A stretch of 18,337 nt of DNA from positions 1 through 18,337 of the forward strand of contig CAMWQF010000022.1 in the NCBI GenBank assembly GCA_947176285.1, given 5' to 3'. The notes beneath the pieces were generated by a model. The model did not search any database. It was not told the DNA's origin and worked only from the letters and a program-made list of their open reading frames with translations. The stretch comes from an uncultured Porphyromonadaceae bacterium. Its GTDB lineage: Bacteria; Bacteroidota; Bacteroidia; Bacteroidales; Muribaculaceae. The position numbers were made by a program, and so were the translations under genes. Positions 1 to 5,883 of this stretch are shown here, in pieces (the first letter of the stretch is position 1; each line of letters opens with the position of its first letter).

Positions 1-93
1 TCCCCGGAGGGACATTTTCTTAAAATGTTTTCCGAATCCGCTTTGCCGCTTCCTAAAAATTCGTGAAAAAATCTTACCCTTATATAGGGGGGG
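1..93. other. Non-coding leader upstream of the tRNA-like element
   Basis: No supported gene lies here. A 7-bp A/T-rich hairpin (ACATTTT at 12-18, loop CTT, AAAATGT at 22-28) is followed by a four-T run, so a weak terminator for something upstream of the window is possible, but the stem has almost no G/C. CCCT at 77-80 and AGGG at 86-89 form a small inverted repeat around TATAT. The heptamer ACCCTTA at 76-82 recurs near the start of the first gene. No convincing promoter was seen. Confidence 0.4.
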
Positions 94-170
94 AGACTAA
101 CACTAGTTTATGAGGTAAAACACCAGCTCGTTGAGTTGGAAAAGACTGGTTCGAATCCAGCGGTTAGTCT
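94..170 (+). tRNA. tRNA-like element, nominal anticodon GTT (Asn), atypical
   Basis: The segment folds as a cloverleaf. The acceptor-type stem is AGACTAAC (94-101) with GTTAGTCT (163-170), 8 bp. The D arm is GTTT (106-109), loop ATGAGGTA, AAAC (118-121). The anticodon arm is CCAGC (123-127), loop TCGTTGA, GTTGG (135-139). The variable loop is 5 nt. The T arm is ACTGG (145-149), a canonical TTCGAAT loop (150-156), and CCAGC (157-161), with an A-C mismatch at the base. The nominal anticodon at 130-132 is GTT. Several things are wrong for a working tRNA: position 33 is C rather than U, position 37 is G, the acceptor-to-D spacing is irregular, CCA is not encoded, and the anticodon stem can extend to 7 bp with a 3-base loop. 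It may be a divergent phage tRNA, a decayed tRNA or a tRNA mimic. Confidence 0.5.
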
Positions 171-199
171 TCTTCTTATTATTTTCTTTTGATAAAAGT

Positions 200-290
200 G
201 TAAGGGTTTTGGTAAGAAAGAGGTGTTAAATCGTGAGTACCAATTCCAAAAGACATACAAAAGAAAAAGTAACCAGATCAAAACCCTTAC
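200..290. repeat. 12-bp inverted repeat flanking the first gene start
   Basis: GTAAGGGTTTTG (200-211) is perfectly complementary to CAAAACCCTTAC (279-290). The ribosome binding site (221-225) and GTG start (233) of the putative small terminase lie in the loop between the arms. A further copy of the core heptamer ACCCTTA is at 76-82, and CTTACC/GGTAAG also recurs at 73-78, 211-216 and 286-291. It could be an mRNA structure controlling translation, or recognition sites for the packaging enzyme, which often binds near its own small-subunit gene. Both roles are inference. Confidence 0.45.
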
Positions 291-598
291 CGGCAAGAAC
301 TGGAGAAGGTCGGATGAATCAGCTGGTAGACCTTGCTGTGGAACTTGCTGAACAAAGACTTAGGGATGGTTCGGCATCTTCTCAAATAATAGTTACTCTT
401 TTAAATTATGGAACTGCCAAGTTTAAATTGGAGATGGAGAAGTTGAAGTCTGAGCTAGAATTGTCCGATGCTAAGATAAAACATATGCAAATGCAGGAGA
501 CAAGCCAACAGGCTTTTGAGGAAGCGATGGAGGCTTTCAAAAGTTATAAGGGTGATTACTCTTACGATGATTATGGAGAGTATGGGGATGAGTATTAG
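233..598 (+). CDS. terS: Putative terminase small subunit
   Basis: A 121-residue protein starting at GTG (AGGTG at 221-225, 7 nt spacing). Residues 27-63, beginning RMNQLVDLAVELAEQ and containing GSASSQ, resemble a short conserved protein that precedes HNH and large-terminase genes in many Firmicutes phages and is usually taken to be the small terminase, which recognises phage DNA for packaging. Residues about 64-95 look like a charged coiled coil. The C terminus (about 103-121) is a tail rich in Tyr, Asp and Gly. The end overlaps the HNH start by 11 bases, and the GGAGAG that serves the HNH gene lies within this tail. No helix-turn-helix could be assigned by eye, so the call rests on position and resemblance. 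Another small DNA-packaging accessory protein is the alternative. Confidence 0.55.
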   Translation: MSTNSKRHTKEKVTRSKPLPARTGEGRMNQLVDLAVELAEQRLRDGSASSQIIVTLLNYGTAKFKLEMEKLKSELELSDAKIKHMQMQETSQQAFEEAMEAFKSYKGDYSYDDYGEYGDEY

Positions 599-1007
599 GA
601 CGTATTCGGATTTGATGAAAATTGAATCTTTTGAAGATCGATTAAATTACCTTCGAGTTTCTGCTTCCGTAGGAGTTGAAACATTTGGTGGTAAAAGATA
701 CCTCAACCAAATGCTTTACAATTCTTCTGAGTGGAAGAAAGTTCGTAGAATGGTGATCATAAGAGATAATGGATTTGATCTGGGCCACATGGAACACCCG
801 ATCAAGGGACAGATTTACATTCATCATTTGGAGCCTATCACGGTTGATGACATTTTACGTAGAAACGGAAAAATCTTCGATCTGGAGAATTTGATATCGG
901 TCTCTTTCAATACACACAATGTCATACATTATGGAGTTGAATCCAAGAATTTATTTCCAGATCAAATGGAAAGAAGAGAAAACGATACATGCCCATGGAA
1001 ACAATAA
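588..1007 (+). CDS. HNH endonuclease
   Basis: A 139-residue protein. An in-frame start as far upstream as 516 exists, but ATG 588 is chosen because GGAGAG (575-580) sits 7 nt before it and upstream residues would lie inside the preceding gene. The HNH (beta-beta-alpha metal) fold is visible: IYIHHLEPIT with His79/His80, Asn101 in LENLI, and THNVIH with His110, Asn111 and His114. HNH proteins beside terminase genes in HK97-like phages cooperate with the large terminase in cutting DNA at packaging ends. That is established for the family and is the likely role here, given the location between the putative terS and terL. It lacks the DNA-binding extensions typical of mobile homing endonucleases, which argues for an integral packaging gene. 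Confidence 0.85.
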   Translation: MSIRTYSDLMKIESFEDRLNYLRVSASVGVETFGGKRYLNQMLYNSSEWKKVRRMVIIRDNGFDLGHMEHPIKGQIYIHHLEPITVDDILRRNGKIFDLENLISVSFNTHNVIHYGVESKNLFPDQMERRENDTCPWKQ

Positions 1008-1019
1008 GGAGGTTGTACC

Positions 1020-1343
1020 ATGATGAGAAAGGGAGAAAAGATAGAATCGAAATCTATGGCTAGTTCTTCGGGTCATACGAAGGAACCGATTACCGGTATA
1101 ACTTTAAGAACAGCAATTATCAGAAGCTCCCCCTCCCCCTACACAATGGTTTTGGAACCTCTGCCTCCTGGGACAATTGTTGATGTGCTCGATCTCGTAT
1201 ACGACTATTACAAAATACAGTTTGGAGATAAAGTAGGGTATATCTACACAGAAAATTTATCCATAGTACAAGATGAAATTTCAGAGCGGGATGTTACTGG
1301 AGAGTCTGGTTCCATTTCGCGATCTTTGAAGGGGGTGACTTAA
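1020..1343 (+). CDS. Small SH3-domain protein in the packaging module
   Basis: A 107-residue protein with AAGGAGG (1006-1012) 7 nt before the ATG; a second ATG follows directly. Residues about 26-83 read as a bacterial SH3 (SH3b/SH3_3) fold: an initial strand with LRTAIIRSSPSP, then the loop-and-strand pattern PLPPGTIVDVLDL, YYKIQFG and VGYIYTENL. The remaining ends are short and polar, with no signal peptide, membrane segment or catalytic domain. SH3b domains usually bind cell wall peptides as part of lysins, so a free-standing one between the HNH and connector genes is odd. It may be a virion decoration or tail/wall-binding component. It ends directly before the next ATG with no gap, suggesting coupled translation. 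The function is not known. Confidence 0.6.
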   Translation: MMRKGEKIESKSMASSSGHTKEPITGITLRTAIIRSSPSPYTMVLEPLPPGTIVDVLDLVYDYYKIQFGDKVGYIYTENLSIVQDEISERDVTGESGSISRSLKGVT

Positions 1344-1712
1344 ATGACCACTTTGACCGATAGCATTTTGGACTCGATAAAAGCTCTTCTAGGTTTAAGT
1401 CCAGAGATAGAAGACTTTGATTTGAGTATCATGATGCTTATTAATTCCGGAATCTTCTCTCTATCACAGATGGGAGTGGGTCCGAAGAATGGATACATCA
1501 TTGAGTCAAGCTCCGATACTTTTGAAGATTATCTTGGTGAAGACTTTTCAAAATCACAGAGAGAGTCTATAAAGATGTATTTATACTACAAGACTAGACT
1601 AGGATGGGACCCCCCTACTAGTTCTTTTGTTTTGCAGGAATTGAAGAATCAGCTCGCTGAAGTTGAATGGCGATTATATGATCAGTCCAATTACTCTGAA
1701 ACTTTTGAATAA
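1344..1712 (+). CDS. Head-tail connector (gp6-like adaptor) protein
   Basis: A 122-residue protein. The helical N terminus SILDSIKALLGLSPE, then MLINSGIFSLSQMGVGPKNG, the acidic WEDFLGED-like segment (EDYLGEDF) and the YYKTRLGWDPPTSSFVL helix match the well-known phage gp6-like adaptor family, which forms a ring under the portal and joins head to tail. The C terminus (LKNQLAEVEWRL) is the usual closing helix. The start directly abuts the stop of the SH3 gene, with GGGGGTG just upstream. In most related phages this gene follows the major capsid gene; here it is upstream of the large terminase, so the head genes appear rearranged. The call rests on remembered family resemblance. Confidence 0.65.
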   Translation: MTTLTDSILDSIKALLGLSPEIEDFDLSIMMLINSGIFSLSQMGVGPKNGYIIESSSDTFEDYLGEDFSKSQRESIKMYLYYKTRLGWDPPTSSFVLQELKNQLAEVEWRLYDQSNYSETFE

Positions 1713-1724
1713 GGAGGTGATGAA

Positions 1725-2261
1725 ATGCCAGAATTAGTCATTGCTCACACAGGCGTAAAAGAACGCTCCGGCCGGTATAAATGGGGTTCTGGTGATCGCC
1801 CCTATCAGAGACTGGAGAAGCGGAAATCAGTATTCCAGAAAATAAGCGAGGAAAGGGAGTTTAAGCGAAAGCGGAAAGAAAGCGCTGCTAAAAAAGCAGA
1901 AGCTGAAAGATTGCGGTTAATGGAAGCCAACAAGGAACGAGTTCTGAAATCCGGATCTGCAACAGAGGTTCTGAAATATGCTGAAGCCGGAATGCTTACC
2001 AATAAGCAGCTTCAAACCGTAGCTAATCGGATCGATACCACTCAGAAAATAAAGTCCTATGCTGAAAAAGAAGTTCAGACAAATATGCAAAAAATGGATA
2101 AGATCATGAAGAACGTCAAGACGGCTACGGAATGGACTAAGATCGCCACAGAGTCATATAACGTTCTTGCTCAGATTTATAACTCCACTCCTCAAGGTAA
2201 GAAAGATCCATGGATTCTTATCGAAAAAGGCGGAAAGAAAGAGGAGAAAGCTAAGTCATGA
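1725..2261 (+). CDS. Tagged lysine-rich phage protein A (N-terminal HTGVK...WGSG motif)
   Basis: A 178-residue protein with AAGGAGGTGAT just upstream of ATG 1725. Residues 7-32 are a distinctive tag containing HTGVKERSGRYKWGSG, identical in amino acids and bases to the tag of the protein at 4023. From recall, HxGxK...WG leaders of this kind occur at the N terminus of several phage head-region proteins; their role is not established. Residues about 33-70 are very basic and helical. Residues about 70-170 contain SGSATEVLKYAEAGMLTNKQLQ and a helical region ending TPQGKKDPW, a body I recognise as recurring in Clostridia phage tagged proteins. No enzyme motif, signal peptide or membrane segment is visible. 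It overlaps terL by 4 bases (ATGA), implying coupled expression. It may be a minor head, scaffold or packaged protein. Confidence 0.6.
   Translation: MPELVIAHTGVKERSGRYKWGSGDRPYQRLEKRKSVFQKISEEREFKRKRKESAAKKAEAERLRLMEANKERVLKSGSATEVLKYAEAGMLTNKQLQTVANRIDTTQKIKSYAEKEVQTNMQKMDKIMKNVKTATEWTKIATESYNVLAQIYNSTPQGKKDPWILIEKGGKKEEKAKS
1743..1820 (+). repeat. 78-bp perfect direct repeat, copy 1
   Basis: Starts GCTCACACAGGCG and ends GACTGGAGAAG. It is identical base for base to 4044-4121, in the same reading frame, and encodes 26 residues. Flanking bases diverge immediately on both sides. It lies upstream of the large terminase gene. Confidence 0.97.
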
Positions 2262-4006
2262 GTCTGTCCAATACCGCCACTCCAAAATACTACGCACAGT
2301 TTCGGGAAAGGGTGTTAAATCGAGAGATTCCAGTATGCGAAACGATTTCCATGGAGATGAATCGAATTGACGACTTGATTCGAAATCCAAAATATTTTTA
2401 TGACGACCAAGCAGTTGAAGGTTATATACGTTTTTGCGAGAACGAATTAACTCTTACTGACGGAACTGATCTTCATTTGTTAGATTCTTTTAAGCTTTGG
2501 GCTGAGCAGGTTTATGGGTGGTATTTCTTTGTTCGAAGGAGTGTTTATCAACCAAATGAAGATGGTCACGGAGGACGGTATGTTACAAAAGTTGTAAAAA
2601 AACGACTTACCAATAAGCAATACCTAATTGTTGGTAGAGGCGCTTCAAAGACTTTGTATGACGAAACCCATCAGGCATACGGTCTTGTGATGGACACATC
2701 TACAACACAGCAGGTTGCTGTTGCTCCAACCATGGAACAAGCGGATGAAGTTCTTGGACCATTCCGAACAGCTATCACCAGATCCAGAGGTCCGCTGTTC
2801 AAGTTTTTAACGATGGGCTCCATTCAAAATACAACCGGATCCAAGGCGAATCGACCGAAATTGGTTTCTACAAAAAAAGGGATTGAGAACTTTCTTACAA
2901 ATTCTCTGCTAAAAATTGTGCCGATGACAATACCAAAACTTCAAGGGTACCGATTCAAGACAGCCACAGTTGATGAGTGGTTATCTTGTGATATCAGAGA
3001 AGACCCCATTGGCGCAATTGAACAGGGCTCGTCGAAAATTTCGGACTACCTTATTATTGCAACGAGTTCGGAAGGAACAATTCGGAACGGCGTTGGCGAT
3101 AGTATAAAAATGGAATTAATGTCCATTCTCAAGGGGGAGTATTATGCCCCTAATGTATCTATTTGGTGGTATAAGCTTGATGATCTAAATGAGATCAATT
3201 ATCCAGAATTATGGGTAAAGGCGAATCCGAATCTCGGATATACTGTTCAATTTGACACTTATCATTTGGATGTAGAGAGAGCTGAAAATGTTCCATCTGC
3301 TAGGAATGATATATTGGCAAAAAGGTTTGGGATACCAACAGAGGGATACACATATTATTTCACATATGAAGAGACCTTACCTCAAGAGAGAAAGCGGGAC
3401 TATTGGAAAATGCCATGTTCTATGGGAGTAGATCTTTCAAGAGGTGACGATTTCTGTGCTTTCACTTTTCTTTTTCCTCTTCCGGGCGGTGCTTTCGGTG
3501 TAAAGGTTCGAGCATACATAACTGAAAGAACAATGGATCGTCTCCATTCAGCTATGCATCAAAAATATCGAGAATTCATGGAAGAAGGAACTTTGGTCGT
3601 CATGCCAGGAACGGTTCTGGACATGATGGAGGTTTATGATGATTTGGATCAGTTCATCTTAGATACCGAATATGATGTATGTACGGTTGGATATGACCCA
3701 TATAATGCAAAAGAGTTCATGGACAGATGGGAAAGAGAAAATGGCCCTTACGGAATCGTAAAAGTAATACAGGGCGCAAAAACCGAATCGGTACCTCTCG
3801 GCGAATTGAAGAAATTGGCTTTTGATCGCCTTCTTCTTTTCGATGAATTGTTGATGGTATTTTCTATGGGAAATTGCATCGCTTTAGTTGACACCAATGG
3901 AAACAGGAAGTTGTACAAACTCAGAAATGACGAAAAGATTGACAATGTCGCCGCGATGATGGATGCTTATATAGCATACAAACAGAATCCAGACGCATTT
4001 TATTAA
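2258..4006 (+). CDS. terL: Terminase large subunit (ATPase/nuclease)
   Basis: A 582-residue DNA-packaging motor of HK97-type size. It would bind the portal, drive DNA into the prohead with ATP and cut concatemers. ATPase motifs seen: a Walker A-like GRGASKT (126-132) after YLIV; Walker B in TATVDEW (235-241, Asp239/Glu240); and a coupling motif in IIATSS (266-271). Nuclease (RNase H-like) acidic residues fit VDLSRGDDF (Asp392), GYDPYNAKEF (Asp480) and NVAAMMDAY (Asp569). The Walker A has Ala-Ser where the classical motif has Gly, a known kind of variation in terminases. The ATG overlaps the previous gene by 4 bases. The gene is bracketed by the two copies of the 78-bp repeat. Full length, no break seen. 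Confidence 0.95.
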   Translation: MSLSNTATPKYYAQFRERVLNREIPVCETISMEMNRIDDLIRNPKYFYDDQAVEGYIRFCENELTLTDGTDLHLLDSFKLWAEQVYGWYFFVRRSVYQPNEDGHGGRYVTKVVKKRLTNKQYLIVGRGASKTLYDETHQAYGLVMDTSTTQQVAVAPTMEQADEVLGPFRTAITRSRGPLFKFLTMGSIQNTTGSKANRPKLVSTKKGIENFLTNSLLKIVPMTIPKLQGYRFKTATVDEWLSCDIREDPIGAIEQGSSKISDYLIIATSSEGTIRNGVGDSIKMELMSILKGEYYAPNVSIWWYKLDDLNEINYPELWVKANPNLGYTVQFDTYHLDVERAENVPSARNDILAKRFGIPTEGYTYYFTYEETLPQERKRDYWKMPCSMGVDLSRGDDFCAFTFLFPLPGGAFGVKVRAYITERTMDRLHSAMHQKYREFMEEGTLVVMPGTVLDMMEVYDDLDQFILDTEYDVCTVGYDPYNAKEFMDRWERENGPYGIVKVIQGAKTESVPLGELKKLAFDRLLLFDELLMVFSMGNCIALVDTNGNRKLYKLRNDEKIDNVAAMMDAYIAYKQNPDAFY

Positions 4007-4022
4007 GAAGGGGGTGATTACT

Positions 4023-4487
4023 ATGGAAGCAATAATGGTTTTAGCTCACACAGGCGTAAAAGAACGCTCCGGCCGGTATAAATGGGGTTCTGGTGATCGC
4101 CCCTATCAGAGACTGGAGAAGACTGGTAAGAGACTTTTCCGAATAGAGAAAAAAAGAGAAGCGGCCCAGGCAAAAGCTGACAAGGACTTCGCCAAAGCTG
4201 AGAAACGTGCCAATAGTATATTTTCGACTCAGAAGAGAGTTAACAAAGCTTTTGAAAAAGCGGTTGAGTCGCAACGAGCTGTAACCCGATTGGAATATAA
4301 AGGATCCCAGATATTTCAGAAGACCCTTTCGAAAATTGGTGAAAGTAACATTAATAGCCCAGAATTCAAGGATATAATGGAGCTTGGAGATCGGTATATT
4401 AAAGCTGCCCATGAAAATTCAAAATCAATGAGAAATGTTGCAATGCTTGGGGGTCGTCCTGAACACATTTCGAAAGGTAAATATTAG
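4023..4487 (+). CDS. Tagged lysine-rich phage protein B (N-terminal HTGVK...WGSG motif)
   Basis: A 154-residue protein. ATG 4023 is chosen over the in-frame GTG 4014 because the GAAGGGGGTG signal overlaps the GTG and sits 6 nt before the ATG; ATG 4035 is also possible. Residues 8-33 are the tag, identical in bases to that of the protein at 1725. After the tag the two proteins differ. This body is strongly charged and helical (about 34-100, many Lys, Ala, Glu), probably a coiled coil, with a C-terminal part containing SPEFKDIMELGDRYIK and a basic tail. No catalytic motif, signal peptide or membrane segment is seen. It lies between terL and portal, a common place for small scaffold-like or minor head proteins. 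The role is inferred only from place and composition. Confidence 0.6.
   Translation: MEAIMVLAHTGVKERSGRYKWGSGDRPYQRLEKTGKRLFRIEKKREAAQAKADKDFAKAEKRANSIFSTQKRVNKAFEKAVESQRAVTRLEYKGSQIFQKTLSKIGESNINSPEFKDIMELGDRYIKAAHENSKSMRNVAMLGGRPEHISKGKY
4044..4121 (+). repeat. 78-bp perfect direct repeat, copy 2
   Basis: Identical to 1743-1820 over all 78 bases and in the same frame (offset 2301 bases, divisible by three). Recombination between the copies would remove the large terminase gene and fuse the start of protein A to the body of protein B in frame. Confidence 0.97.
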
Positions 4488-4504
4488 AAAGGTCGGTGAT
4501 TAAA

Positions 4505-5764
4505 ATGCCCTCGCTAGGTGAGAGGTTACGAAATACCTGGAATGCATTTTTAGGAAGAGATCCCACCAATGATTACCCACCCTATTCAAACGGATACTAC
4601 AGCGGTTTTATTCCCTATAGGAATTTGTTAGGGAGTGTGAACGGGAAGACTATTGTGGCTACGATAATCAACAGAATTGCTGTGGATTGTGCAGCCATTA
4701 ATGTTAGACATGTTCGTTTGAACAAGGATGGAAAATATGAGAGCACCATAGACAGTTCTTTGAATGATGTTCTGTGCTCTGATGCAAATATCGATCAGAC
4801 TGGAAGGGCCATGATTCAGGACGCAGTTGCTTCCATGCTCGATGAAGGAGTTATCGCCATATTTCCCTACGAAATGGACGATTCCCCAGACGACACTGAT
4901 TCATACGCCATATATAAAGTTCGGGTTGGAAAGATTGTTGAGTGGTTTCCCACCAAGGTCCGTATTGAATTATACAACGATTTAATTGGACAAAAGCAGC
5001 AGTTACTTGTTGAAAAAAGAATTTGTGTCATTGTAGAGAATCCGTTTTACTCTATCATGAACAGCTCGAATTCGATTCTTCAACGACTAACCAGAGTTTT
5101 AAGTCAGTTGGATAAGACAAACGACGAGAGTAGTTCTGGAAAGCTCAACATGATTATCAAGCTCCCATACACTATAAAGAATGAATCGAGAAAGCAGCAG
5201 GCGGAACAAAAGCGCAAAGATATAGAAAGCCAACTAAGTGGAGATACACAGCTTGGAATAGCATATATCGATGCGACGGAGCAAGTGATTCAACTTAATA
5301 GGAGCATTGACAACAATTTGTGGGAGCAGGCTGAAAGCTTAACAAAAGATTTGTTTAATCAGATGGGTTTGTCTTCTTCTATCTTTGACGGTACGGCTGA
5401 TGAGTATACGATGTTGAAGTATTACAATAGCACCATATCGCCAATCATGACCGCCATAACGGAGGAGATGGATAGAAAATGGCTATCAAAGACTGCCCGC
5501 ACAAGAGGTCAGGCAATAAGATTCTTCCAGGATCCATTCAGATTGGTTCCGGTAGAACAGCTTGCCAAGATTGCGGACACATTTACAAGAAACGAAATCA
5601 TGACCTCAAACGAAATACGAGAGATAATTGGTCTGAGACCGTCCAGCGATCCAAAAGCAGATCAGTTAGTCAATGCAAATCTTAATCAATCAAAAGAAGG
5701 AATTAAAGCATTACCGGATTCAAGAAATGAAGGATCGGAAATTCAAAATGCGGAAGAAAAATAA
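4505..5764 (+). CDS. Portal protein (HK97 family)
   Basis: A 419-residue protein that forms the ring at the unique capsid vertex through which DNA enters and leaves. The usual HK97 portal order is visible: a short basic N terminus (LGERLRNTWNAFLGRD), the NRIAVDCAAINVRHV helix, the LNDVLCSDANIDQTG and DAVASMLDEGVIAIF segments, the NMIIKLPYTI strand, the GIAYIDATEQVIQLN segment, then YYNSTISPIMTAITEEMDRK and a late NEIREIIGLRPSSDPKADQ. ATG 4505 is preferred to the in-frame GTG 4496, because AAAGG (4488-4492) is too close to the GTG but well spaced for the ATG. The C terminus is a short charged tail. The order terL, small protein, portal, protease/capsid is standard for the group. Confidence 0.9.
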   Translation: MPSLGERLRNTWNAFLGRDPTNDYPPYSNGYYSGFIPYRNLLGSVNGKTIVATIINRIAVDCAAINVRHVRLNKDGKYESTIDSSLNDVLCSDANIDQTGRAMIQDAVASMLDEGVIAIFPYEMDDSPDDTDSYAIYKVRVGKIVEWFPTKVRIELYNDLIGQKQQLLVEKRICVIVENPFYSIMNSSNSILQRLTRVLSQLDKTNDESSSGKLNMIIKLPYTIKNESRKQQAEQKRKDIESQLSGDTQLGIAYIDATEQVIQLNRSIDNNLWEQAESLTKDLFNQMGLSSSIFDGTADEYTMLKYYNSTISPIMTAITEEMDRKWLSKTARTRGQAIRFFQDPFRLVPVEQLAKIADTFTRNEIMTSNEIREIIGLRPSSDPKADQLVNANLNQSKEGIKALPDSRNEGSEIQNAEEK

Positions 5765-5883
5765 ATGGATCGTTTTCAAAGATTACACATAAAGGGGTCA
5801 AGCGAAAATATTGATTCAAAAGTTTTTCGAAACAGTTTGGAATTCGTGATCTTTTGAAATATTAGGTAAAGGAGGTTTTGTTA
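5765..5883. other. Intergenic leader before the capsid gene, with inverted repeat
   Basis: This 119-base gap is the longest between protein genes in the window. TTCAAAAG (5815-5822) and CTTTTGAA (5851-5858) form a perfect 8-bp inverted repeat around a 28-base loop that itself contains a small GTTT-TTCG-AAAC hairpin. AAAGGAGG (5868-5874 region) follows as the capsid ribosome binding site. It may be a structured leader for the highly expressed capsid mRNA. No T-run that would mark a terminator and no convincing promoter was found. Confidence 0.4.

Noticed and set aside
1..16. Possible 3' end of a tRNA (CCCCG followed by GAGGGACA) cut by the window start
   Set aside because: Too short to test; the matching 5' half would lie outside the window.
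516..587. Upstream extension of the HNH protein from an earlier in-frame ATG
   Set aside because: No ribosome binding site, lies within the small terminase gene, and gives a basic N terminus not expected for the family.
5479..5685. 68-residue + strand frame inside the portal gene
   Set aside because: Lies in another frame of a well-conserved portal region and shows no binding site or family pattern.
5837..5865. Promoter-like TTGGAA, 17-base gap, TATTAG before the capsid gene
   Set aside because: Only four of six matches in each box, and the start of transcription would fall within the capsid ribosome binding site, destroying it.
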